Notes under the pieces: generated by a model | Seen by the model: the letters and a program-made list of their open reading frames with translations, nothing else | What the model was told of the DNA's origin: nothing | Database searches by the model: none | Shown: positions 34,469 through 46,099 of the stretch, piece after piece | Numbering within the stretch: the first letter of the stretch is position 1 | Layout of the letters: the number at the start of each line of letters is the position of its first letter | Source of the DNA: Conoideocrella luteorostrata | Lineage: Eukaryota > Ascomycota > Sordariomycetes > Hypocreales > Clavicipitaceae | NCBI GenBank assembly: GCA_032433595.1 | Contig: JASWJB010000073.1 | Coordinates: 87,682-151,681 of the forward strand | Direction of reading: 5' to 3' | Length of the DNA stretch: 64,000 nucleotides | Position numbers and translations under genes: made by a program

Positions 34469-36302
34469 TCAATGTTGATGATTATGGTTGGTGTCACCTT
34501 GCGTTGAACCACTGCCACGACGAGTTGACGACGCCTTGCTGGACGTTTCAGCTCCTGGGCAGCAGCCCTGCTCCTGGCAGTCATCTATACATTCTAGAAG
34601 ACAGGAGTTTTCGCCGGTTCCGTCCAAACCGCCATCCATTCGCAGGGCTGCGGCGTCTCCCGCATGGCGGTGTTGTCTGTCAAGGCAGAATTCGGGCTGA
34701 ATAGTAGCACTGTGAATACCATAGCCGTGAAGACATTTTCTGGCTCTCTTGGCCAGCTGCATGTATTTCTCGCCGCTGTGTTCGTTAATCGGGAAGGCGA
34801 CTTGCAGGTGCATGCTGGCGACGACCTTGGTGTCAGACAGTTGCCAGATATGTATGTGGTGGCAACTGACGACTCCAGGAAGGTGTTCAATGTCATCACG
34901 AATCTCTCGGATGCTAATATTTTCGGGAGTAGCCTGTAGCAGAACTCGCGCAGTAGCACGAGTAAGGGGAATGGACGTCTTCAGAATGATGGCAGTAATG
35001 ACAAGAGACACGGCGGGGTCACAGTAGAGCTTGCCGGGCCAGTCCGTCAACCAGATAATGAGCGCGGTGATAATTACACCCACGTTACCCAAAGCATCAC
35101 CGAGTACATGAAGCATCATGGCATTCATGCCCATGTCGGCGTGATTGTGGCCACTAGCCTTGGTTCCGGGCTTGCGTGCCTTCATGTGGTTATGATTATC
35201 ATGTACACCAGAATCTCGGCGAGGACGGTGATGAGAAGAATGTGAGTGAGAATGGTTGTCAATCGTTCCGTTGTTGCCCTTTGCACCATCGAGGAGGAGC
35301 GGAGACTCCTCGTTAAATTCCGTCTCCGAGTCACCAATTACGGCGTCTTCACTTGTGTCACTTTCGGCGACAGTTCCAGCGGCCAAGCTGATGACGTCTT
35401 GTCGGAAACTGGCTGGGTGGATGCTCATGTCTTCGATACTCTGGAAGAGAGAGTGTCCACTCTTACTGGAACGCCGTCTGGCACGTCCTCGCGGCTGTCC
35501 AGGGATACGACCTCGGCTGCTGGGCTCGTCTCGGGTGGATGTATCATCTTCGAATCGTATGCGTGGGCCCTCATTTGCTCGCCTTACTATGACCTCGGGA
35601 AGAATATCTCCGACAGCGCCATCCTCGTTGGCAATGCTACTGCGGAGGCCATCTGGCACTGGGCTGCTGTCAACAGCATGGCTATGGCTATGGTCATGGT
35701 AGTCATGATCGTGATCGTGATTGTGGCCATGTCCATCTTCTTCATCGCCGTGGGAGTGTCCGTGGCCACCGAGAACAACAAAGCCAGCAAGGTTCGATAC
35801 CAAGCCAGCACATCCGACAGCCAGAATGAGAATGGGTTGGTTGATCTCGGGGGGTTCAACAAATCGAGTCAAGGCTTCGAGGATGATAGATACGCAAAGA
35901 GCAATCAGGAACACAGCGTTGAAGAAGGCGCCGAGAATTTCAGCGCGCACCCACTATCACAAGGGGGTATTAGCCAAATTATCATTGCAACGGCAAAATT
36001 GAAGGTTGCACATACCCCGAACGTAAATTCATCTGTTGTCTCTTTCTGCGCTGCCACAACAGCCCATAAGCCGATGGCGAGGGAGATAATGTCGTTGAGC
36101 TGTGTTGATGGGTCAGCAAAGATAAGCCAAAACAAGATTCAACATAAGAGTGGCGAAAAGCATAGCGGCAGCGCACCATATGAAAAGCATCCGCGGTAAG
36201 AGCAAGCGAATGAGCGACAAAACCGCAAATCAATTCGATCAAGAAGAAGGCCGTGTCAATGGCAATCATGACCTTGATGCGGGTGCTCTTGGACCAAGCC
36301 AT
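34469..36302 (-). CDS. zrc1: Zrc1/Cot1-like vacuolar zinc transporter (CDF family)
   Basis: Three exons, 36302-36177, 36099-36016 and 35953-34469, with introns of 77 and 62 nt, give 564 residues. The first four membrane helices are in residues 1-130. The Zn-site HxxxD is H41-D45 (HMLND), made by joining exons 1 and 2. GWVRAEILGAFFN starts exon 3. A first His-rich loop (about 134-162, HGHSHG...HNHDHDHDYHDHSHSH) is followed by a long Ser/Arg-rich loop and a second His-rich tract. The second Zn-site HVLGDALGN lies in helix five, and helix six is ALIIWL. A cytosolic C-terminal domain contains SCHHIHIWQLSDTKVVASMHL. A Cys-rich region and a His-ended tail follow. The plan matches fungal Zrc1/Cot1, H+/Zn2+ exchangers that load zinc into vacuoles. 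Confidence 0.95.
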
Positions 36303-39198
36303 TTTGGACGGTGTGGTGACAAATACAGGCGCGACAATGCGCAATGGTTTTGAGGACGTGATGTAACGTGAATGAGGGGAGCAATGGATGACCCAGCGGC
36401 GCAAGAATACCGCCCCGCGACGTGTCTATCAGTCGACCGGAGGATGTTGGTGAGCAGCTACAAAAAAGAAGTATTTGATGAGAAAGAAAGGTTTGGGAAG
36501 AGATCGCGGGCTCCTTGAGCACGGTAGAGACACCCGGTGCACTGCGTCAAGGTTATGCCTGCAAGTGGTGGGGTCGACTGGTTGGTCGATGGTTCCAGCC
36601 AGCAATTGTACTTGGACGGCGGACGGAGTACCGAGCTTGTCAACTGTGGGCTGGTTGTATGATTGTATTAGGCCTAGCGTCGCGGAGGAACAGCCAATAA
36701 ACCCGCAGATGTGGTGCCGATTTGGTACGGTTGCAGTATGCCTGCCGGCTCCGCACCATAATAATGAGGGTTTGGTCGGGTTGGTTTGGTGAACGCTCGA
36801 ACCTGTGGTGAAATAATCGGTCGTGCAGGCAGGGTCTAGTCTAGACCTCTGCATACGGTCTAGTCCGGTCAAGCGTCTTTTCACTAAATATTATGTGCAT
36901 GACGTGGTAATGATCAAGTGCTTATCCAACCAATCGTGGGCTCTTTTTCCCACTCGTCTAAGCTTGTACTCGTCCCGTCAGTTCTCCGTACGGAGTAAAG
37001 TAGGGCACATTGGTTGGCCAAAGAAGATGAAAAGCAATTTGTCACATCATATAAAAACAAAAACATCCGCCCTCGTGTCCGGGCCATGTCGCGGTCTAAT
37101 CAACAGTATCTAGTGATTTCCAGACCTCGCAAGTCTAAGCTGGAACAAAAAAAACTGTGACGGAATGTTCCACTGCGCTAACACTGCTTTTTCATAGCTT
37201 GGCATGTTTTATCCCGGCTGTTGGGCGTTGTTGCCGTCGCCACTCGCCCGTACGGACAATCGCCGAGCCGTCGCATACCCTTGCGTGTTCGTCTGGCAGG
37301 CATGAGGGTACCGTCGCCCAGGCATTGATTGGCGCATATGCCACACAAAGAAACTGGCATACTTTCAATCAATTGATCCTCGTGTCGATTGTTTGAAGAG
37401 AAGACCACGAGAGCGTGGCTTCCGCTCCACGACGTTGTACGACTTGCTCATCGACGGAGGCAACAGTTGACTTTATCAACCTGCCGCAGTTTGACGTTTC
37501 TGCCGACATATACATGAAAGATCCAAGATCGAATATCCGTCCCTTTACAGCAACAATAGGTATCGTAATGATACAACAATGTCAACTAATTCCCGTCTTT
37601 GCACAACGGCTGGAGCCACATAAGGCGCAGTGGCGGCATGGAGCTATGAAGAATTAGAACGGAGGAACATTGATGAAGTGGACAGCCGGGTGGAGAGCTG
37701 GACAAGATCTCCAAGAAAGGATGTTATGTTTTTGGGAAACCAGACTGCCCATGGTTCCGCAATTTATTCTACCTGCCAGGAATAAAAGATTGATCTGGTT
37801 CGAGGACCTTTCGGCCCGCGTCTAGAGGCCTGGGCTTTCGGCTACCATAAACCTCAGGTGACGTTCTCCTCCATGTTGGCAGCTCACCTACAGAATATGT
37901 TGGAGGTATAATACTCCAGATGTTGCGACATGGCGAAGACAGGGTGAATGCCAGGGAGGCATACTCCTTAGTCATGAGGGAACAACTGCTCATGTTACTT
38001 ACCCCGCCCGAAGATGATCTATCTTCCCTTGAGCTACGTTCGTCACGTAACACAACAGGTTAATGGAAGTGGTGTTCTCCGTATGTTGACAGCTTCGAAG
38101 TCCCGCTCAGTTCAGCTTCCATGCAAACGCGTTGCTACAGGTTGACGGGAATGTTTCCGCAAGACTCAACATCTGTAGTGGGCTAATAAAATCTGGCCAG
38201 TATATGGGGTATATCTGTCGTCATCCAGAACAGTTAGAGTAATGGATCGCTTGCCGATACCTTGGTTCTGCGCAACTTTTACCCAATCAAACCAAAAAGT
38301 GCTTTCACTGCAATCAATGCTGTATGTACTCCGTACGGGGTGTAAAACACCGGCCAAACTATAAACTCAAGCTAGCAGACTTTAGCACTGCGTCCATCGC
38401 GAATGACATGTCGCTGACGGCGTACAGTTCATCTGACTATCGCTTCCATCAGGACGGGGGACGACTGTTAAGTAATAACGAGCAGCCCAGTCTCTCTCGT
38501 TCTACTTTCTACTAACTACTCCTGCACACGCTCAACAACCTTAACAAAGGTGCACAGGGCGGGGCAAGGGCAAACTAAAATGATCCCTGCTGCCTCTCCC
38601 GGTTTCCGAGCTTCAATGTCGTATGTACTCCGTACCTACAATAGCAAAAGGAGTAGTTGCTAGCCCCAGCGGCATAAATGGGGCTTCGAAATATTTTCTT
38701 GCCTCGAACTCCTTGCTGTGCACCCGACGCTAGTGCAACACGACGGAATTGCCGTGCCCTCGACAAATAGGTGAGGGAGAGGCGCAGTAATGCAGAACTC
38801 GCTAAGCAACATTAACTGTCTGCCTACGGAGTAGTTGTCATCTGTCAAGAACAGTTATTGTTGCATAATGTACTGTGCACATTGCACGTCGCACATGTGG
38901 TGCTAGGGATATTGTACACTGACATGAAATATTCAGCTTGCACGAAGTACGGAGAAGTTTCCCCGCCCCCTCGCTTATTCATTATTCCGACCTACATACG
39001 AAGGAGTACTTAGGTACTCCGTACATATTGATCCTACCTATCATTCTCTTCCTGTACTCCGTACTCAGTGTGCGTAAACTGGACATGTCCGGTCAGCCCC
39101 CAGGAGGTATCACAATATGATCCCTGCACAGAGTAGGAATCGCTCCGAGCGAACATGAAGAATCAACCGACTATCGTTTTGTCCGATGATCCATTTCC

Positions 39199-39262
39199 TG
39201 TGGCGTATGCGGCTTGAACCCGCAGGACTATTACTTGCTGGTCAGCATTGCTGATCTTAAGG
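39199..39262 (-). pseudogene. 3' half of a tRNA-Leu-like sequence
   Basis: On the minus strand the sequence reads an anticodon-loop-like CTTAAGATCAGC, a long variable region, a perfect T arm TGCGG-GTTCAAG-CCGCA, and a 3' strand TACGCCACA. That ending resembles fungal tRNA-Leu(TAA). No matching 5' half (TGTGGCGTA followed by a D arm) was found within about 200 bases upstream on the same strand. It is either a fragment or a gene with an unusual intron that I could not delimit. Confidence 0.4.
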
Positions 39263-39469
39263 ATTCCTCCACAACGACCTGATTCATGGGCTCGGACAAA
39301 GTCGTCCTTTTCGCTCTTTTTTTTATTTCGAAGGAATTATCCCTCTTCCAGCTTGACAGAACTCGGCCCGAGAATTTACAGTACAATGATAGTATTATTG
39401 GTACTCCGTAAGACTCAGGGTTCGTTAGACGTGCCCTACGGCGCCACAGCGGCAGACGGACAGACATGG

Positions 39470-39506
39470 TCCACAACAACCTCCACAACAACCTCCACAA
39501 CAACCC
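39470..39506. repeat. Short tandem repeat of CCACAACAACCT type
   Basis: Three head-to-tail copies of a 12-base unit, CCACAACAACCT, the last one diverging. It lies within the palindrome cluster and codes for nothing evident. Confidence 0.75.
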
Positions 39507-40149
39507 CCCCTGATTGTATTTTACTCCGTACCGAGTAACTATCAATACGGAGTACGGAGTAGTTAGTGGCTGGGACACTATAGCGGCAGCAGGACTCTTG
39601 CTCATGCGTGCTTACGCCTATTTTGCTTAACCGAGATGCAACGGTAATGCAATACAACATGGCTCTCCAGTCCAGCATGCATGGCTGACGGAAACACGAC
39701 CAATTGACAAGACAGTGATGTGAAATCATATCATGTGAGGTGCAAGAGTTTGAAAAAGTGCTACCAAAACATAGCCCATGGGGGTGGTTAGCCCACATCG
39801 CAAGAACGCTATTGATTGTTACCCACCGCGATATGGACATCGACTTTTGGTGCTGTGGCCAAGAGCGAAGCCAAAGCTTTGCAGTACCGAAATTGGATAG
39901 CGAATCGAGTTCAATTCAACAAAATGAACCGCGACGCCAGTCCTGGCCATGGCTAACCATGTTATTCGCAACAATTGCGAGTCAGATTGTCACGTCAATC
40001 CACAGCAATCCCGCACAAGCCTGGTGCTTGGGAAAAAGTCACTCCTTGCCGTTATGCTTCGGAGGACCCTAGCCCCGAACTGAAAACAGTTTTATTTCCG
40101 AGCCGGAGACGAGAATCATTTAGTAAAATACGCCTGCACGGAGTAGTCT

Positions 40150-43100
40150 TTGCGGTATCCAGTCAAAACGAACTCTGTAATTCCAATTCTCCTCTGTTTC
40201 GACGTACAGAGGCGAGTTCATTGTGAGCAAAGAAACGATGGGCTTTAGACTTAAGCCCTCGGGGTACAATTTCGTGTGACTGTCTCAGGTCTTGCGACGT
40301 CTTTGCCACCATGGCATGAGTTGAATGAACTCCGGAGACGTCATTATTTAGAGCCCGCCCTGGTTACGCTATGCTCCAGATGCTAGCTCTGGAGCAACAG
40401 CACTATGGGTAAATATATGATGCCTTAGCTATCTTCAGCAAACATGGTATGCCAATCAGCGGATATGAAAACCCGATGACATGCCATGGATGAAACATAT
40501 CGATGAACTGGCGATGAGGAATTCTGCTAACGAGAAGTGCACACCAAAATAAGACGAGAGATGATCCAACAGCAAGCCGGCATAAAAAAAATTGGAAGAC
40601 TAGAGACTTTCTCTTATGCCACAATCTTCCCTACACGTGCCCTGGGCAAGCCATCCGCCATTGTGAGATCTGCACATGGAAACCTGCTCAACATTTCGCC
40701 ACAACGAGGAGAGACTACGGTGGATGGTTTGACAGCGATGCTTTCTTCTTAGACATCACCTACTATTAAGGACCGGCGATTTGCGGTAAACCGTTCCCCT
40801 CAGAGCGAACCAATGTCATCCTAATGCCACCCTGCTAAGTCTAGCTATTTGTTCCATCACCAGCTTGGCCTGGTTCGACTTACAATTCGGCTCCTGATTG
40901 GCGTCACTATAGTCCACCAGCTGTAACTTTCGCTTTCTTCATTTTTTTATTCGTTGCATGTCTACACCAATAGCACTTGAAGTATAAGCCCACTGCTCCA
41001 AAGTCACCATCGTTGGCAATTTCCCGTCCAGGCACGTCACATTAGAATTGACGTGATTTCAACTTAAACAAGATGGACCGTAGAGCGGAGCGTTTGGAAA
41101 CCTAGCCTGTAATAGCGAATTTAGGTTTCCAGAGCACGATTCTTAACATATAATGGACATATTATGCAACCCTTGTAGGTGTGGCGTAGTAACTTTAACG
41201 GCCAGTACTTGGTGCCTATTAAGCCCAATGCGGCAATTACATAATCAATTCTTTCAAGAAGGAGAGAGAAAGATCATGATTTGAGGCTATTTTAACAACC
41301 ACGGAAGAGCGAGAAGATGTATGGCAAGCTTCTACATAACCTAAGAAGTAGCACAAATTGAACCATGCCAATTACTAACTGCGCTGGAATCCCCTGCCCA
41401 GACTTGACCTCCTAGCGAGAGCTCCTACAACAGCCTTTAGTATGAGAATGCGTTGCTGATGTTGATATTCTAGGTAACTTTGTGGAATGCACCAATTGCC
41501 ATTGCAGTATCAAGAATTGCTCTACAGACGCAAACCCTGCGTATTTCAGTCCAGCCTTGGAGAAAGGTAGTCGTCCCGTAAGCGGAGAGCACGCTATAAT
41601 TTCGAGAATGCATTTATTTTCTGTGTCGAAGTTCAGTAGGGAATGAGTCGCGAATTGCCACATTTTGACCAAGGAGACGCCATAGTGTGTATTTGCTCAG
41701 GGCAAAACCATAAGATTTGCAAGAAAATCACATTGCGAAAGCGTCTGGTCGTGTAATATAGAGTTGCGTGGTTTACGAAACGATGCTCCAATTCCACAGG
41801 GGTATATAGGTAGCTCAGTCACGATATCGACGAGCTGAAAGTCGTTGCAGGAGCATAAGCAAACCCTCAAGAATTATACTCTTTCTCAAATGGAGAGCAA
41901 GATGCTACTTCGTCTCTGTGTCATTCAAACGTGCGAGTGAGTGCATTTTGACACATAGTTCGCGACACATCTAAAATCGCAATTCAAGTAGAAGCACTTT
42001 GGCTATGACGGGTGAAGGCGGAAGAATTAGCACACAACCAAGGGGGTGACTTCAACAGTGGGTGACACTGTAGACCTGAAGATGAGCGAGCAGGCTCAAG
42101 ATTACACGAGACGTTGATATTACGAGACCAGAGACTGAGATGAGCTCGCTGAATGTACTGCGAATGACGTTCTTGTCTTTCCCTAAAGACTGTTAGGTGC
42201 GCTGGTAGATTATTTTCTTTTTCGGATAAATGTAGATGTCGAGACCTTGCTTTGAGACTTGATGAACGTTTCTTAGGCTACTGATTCTAGAATGGCTCGA
42301 GACTGGCTCTCCGGATGATCGGGGCGTTTTGGAATCGTGCTAGACGGCAGTAGCTCAAATGACACATTGAGAACGCCACATGACTGTATAGTAACGTTGG
42401 ACGAGAATAATGGATGCGAATTCAGGGTAAGCAGTACCGTCGTGGCAACCGTGAGTTTGCGTAACAGACAACGCCGTCAGCATATATCTTGGTAGATGAA
42501 CATTAGAAGCTCGTACTCAGCTCCCATCACGGCTGGAACGTCCACACAGCCAAGCACAAGAGGACAATGGTCCAGAGAAGTTAGTCATCGCGCGGAAGAC
42601 AGTCCAAGCAATTATATCTGGCAAGCCAAGGATTGATAGAATATCCATACATTCAGTACAGTCGAGATATAGGCTTACCAAACCAACAGTGCCCGTGAGT
42701 GAAGAAATCTCTGTACAGCATGACGCTAGATGATACTGCTCAACGCCCCATACAGAAGGACGCAGGTGTAGAAGAGGACTGTAGCTTGCAAGTATGTAGA
42801 AGTATGTGACATTCTGCATCGACGATAACTTTACACTAGAGCTGCTCTGTTGATCATCTATCTACAAGCGAGGTGCTTGCTGAGCATCCTTTCAAAATAT
42901 CACGGCGTCACTATACCACACTGGCGGGACAAAGTCTGCGAAGCTGATAGCACGCCGATTGACCAGAATGCTTGGTTCATACTACTTCAGCGGTGACTTT
43001 GGCGAATCACAAAGCTCAATTTTGCTATTCGTATAAGACATGTTTAGATATAGACAATCTACGTACACTTCTCTCCAGAGGCACGGGCTGGTTTTACCAA

Positions 43101-44460
43101 CTCTCTCGTGGAAGACCGAGCAAACCAGCTAGCATGCTGCCTGTTGACGTATCTATTCAACTATTTCCTTACAGGCGGTGTGACTAGAATCTTGCATCTT
43201 CCCCTCTCGAGTAAATCTGTGATCTTGGCTGCTGTTTTGTCAACTCTTCAGCAAAGCACGAATCACTCATTCCGGAACAGAACATGACTTCAAGCATTGC
43301 TATCTGGCTCGCCGGAGTTTCTCCCACACCCACGAACAAACAATCAAGAAATGACATTTTGTATTTCCGCGAAGTAGACAAAAAAGACGGCCCTTGCCAA
43401 TAATGGAAGGCTGATCATCAAATGCAGCGAGCGATATACAGCCGGTTGACTTGCAAACATCCTAAACAACAGGGTCTGGCAGATGAACAGCCTCCAGACC
43501 TGGGATCAAGAGCACAAGCTTATCTGTGGGAAATGCCAAGCATACGCTTTGATCTGATACCAAGGACATGGCCTCACATAATAGGAGGCAATCTAGGCAT
43601 ATAATCAGATGAGTGTACATGTCAGCCAGATAGTGTTGCAGACATGCTATTCATGTCAGAGCCATCCCAGGCGATCAACAAAAGAGAGCTTTTGTTGAAA
43701 ACATCCTCTCGCTTAGCATATGAGCTTGGGATTGCTTACATCGCTGACAGAACGACTTTTCTTGTGCTGTCATTTAGATGTCTTGTCACTTCGAAAGATA
43801 CTTGATCGGCTTTGCCTTGCCCTGTGCTGTGCGGCAGCATCTTTGTGTTCATTGCTGATACATCTGATGGCCACTTATGCTTTCGTCCAAAGCTCGAAAG
43901 GAGGTACATGATGGTTTACTGTTATCTTCAAACGACCAAAAGATCTTAGTCATATGCATACCAGGTTGCCATCCATGGCAAGACTTTGTATATCGTAGCG
44001 AACCGTGATTTAAATACTTACGATACCATAGGAAAGCTCAGTTTTTGCATCTACAGACGCAACGCTCACTGCCTGGCGACACATCCATCTCCTAATTCAA
44101 TACAACATCTACCTGACCGCTGCCGCTTAGACAAGTCGAGAATGGGCGTCACATCAAAACTCCCCTTCTCCGGGTTCTACTGGCCAACGAACCGCCAGCC
44201 AGTCACACCATCTCGGAGCACGCCAACGCAATTGCAGTTCTTATCGCTTCCTTCCGCAAGCGAAGACGGATAGCTAATTAAATCATTGCTCCATGCAGAG
44301 TGGCTTGTGTTTGCTCCGAAATCCCAAAAACTTGCAAAGACTGAACAACGCACATAGAATGATGATGCCGCGACGGGCGAGCCCTACCAAGAAAGACAGC
44401 CAAGCTACGAAAATGCTTGCCACTCGCACACCGGACCAATTGAACCAATAACCAAACTTG
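40150..44460. other. 4.3-kb island without the palindromic word
   Basis: From just after a CACGGAGTAG copy near 40138 to a TACGGAGTGG copy near 44466, I found no TCCGTA or TACGGA match of the type that is frequent on both sides. The DNA here has no coding frame with family features. No terminal repeats were spotted by eye. It might be an old insertion whose coding content has decayed, or simply a region of different history. Confidence 0.4.
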
Positions 44461-46099
44461 TTCCAATCTACGGAGTGGTTAGCCCAGTTACTCTCTGGGC
44501 TTTAGCGAGAACAGACAAGATCCAAACCCACGAACGAGCCCCCCGTCTGAACACCGGCGGATCCCCACAAACCTACCCCAAACCCATGGCTAAAAGCAGT
44601 CGCACCACGCCACATTCCCATAAATCATGAAACAAAGCACAAGGCTCACGGACAGAACTCAGCGTTCTTCAACTTAGTTATCCCACTTGCCGAAAGCAGC
44701 AGTTCACGCGGGCTCTTGTGCGTATACATATACTATATGTTTGTTCGCCCCCCCCAATAGAGTTTTTTCCACTCATGACGGGGAAATAAATATTGTTTTG
44801 CTATGCTCCGTACCGGGCGGTCATCTTGTTCTAGAGCCGCGACTCCCCTTGCAAATCGCAATCGCGACATGGTCGTGCCTGGTCTTGCCCGGTCCAGCCT
44901 GGTTCGGCAGTAGCCTCATCCGCATTCTGTGCGGGGAAAGCTGAGGATTCGATAGAAAAATGGGCTCAGTTCAAAACAATAATACGCCCGAGAGCTGGGC
45001 TGAGCCCGACCCGTGCTTTCCGTCTGCTTTTGTCGTCGAGGTTTATTTACCGGGAAAGCGTGCATGAGGCACTTTATTTTCGGGCCGTGTCACGCGCTTC
45101 ACATGTAGTGAGTGCCTGGATTGGCTGGCAGGTTCAAATACAGGTGCGAATATTGTGCCATCAATGTTTATTTTGCCTCTGTTTACCAATGCCGTGTCAT
45201 TGTGCTATTGGCCTCAAAAAAAAAAAAAAAAAACAAAGGTTGTCGGACGAGTGTATTGTTTGTTGTTCGGTGGGCCGCTGTAACTTGGCCGTTGCTTATG
45301 ATAGAGCTTTCTGATAATTGTACAATAATTTACTCGTATGCATGTTTCTGTGTTCGACGCGTCTTCCACGCGTAAAGTTAACCCGCCATGACACCACACT
45401 ACTGCAGCTCGTAACTAATCCGTAGCTCAGCTTGGCTACCAGGAGCCGTGTCGATCTTGGCTGTGCTAGCTTCGTTTATCACCAACAAGGGTGCTGGCTG
45501 ACCGGTTAAAGACCGCTCTAGGAATTTGCGCGGCACAAACACGACAGATAAGAGAAGTCAATAGTAATTGCTGGACCGCTAAGCAGAAGCACATGCTACT
45601 TTCTTCATCGGCACTGATGGCCCGGCACTTGTCACTACGATTTAACGGCGTGTAGAGCTTGGAGTGGAAGATGAGTAGCTTTGGCATTGATACTGGTCGC
45701 GACGGTGACAATGGCATCTTTGGAAGAAGCCAAGCAGGTGGATTGGATTTCGTCAAAGTTGTCTGCCGTCAATGGAGCTACATAGCTAGTTCGTGGCCTA
45801 GTCTGAGATTGCGACCCAGATCGATCATCATTGCGGGAGGTCGCATTCAATGTGGCCGTCTCCAATTGGGAAGTAACCCTAACGAGTGAATAAACAAGAA
45901 AATAAAATAAATAAACACCAGTCCTGAAGCATGCCTTTGCTCCAGACCAATTAAAGGTACCTTCTAATCGTTAGGTGTCATGGCCGATCAGAATGACAGA
46001 TGCGTTCATTATCCCGCCCGCATGGCCAGCCTGTATGATGGATGCCGTTCATACCCGATTTCCTGAGACGATTGTGACGAACTAACCGGCCCATATCAT

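Larger units (their letters stand above)
38325..39560. repeat. Cluster of TACTCCGTAC palindromic words
   Basis: At least seven copies of TACTCCGTAC or its complement, or close variants, lie in about 1.2 kb. They fall near 38325, 38620, 38945, 39015, 39055, 39400 and 39525-39560. The last is a run where the word is repeated several times in both orientations. Confidence 0.8.

Noticed and set aside
35246..36199. Long plus-strand frame of about 317 codons
   Set aside because: It is antisense to the zinc transporter exons, whose product has clear CDF motifs. The frame reads through coding DNA and has no family features.
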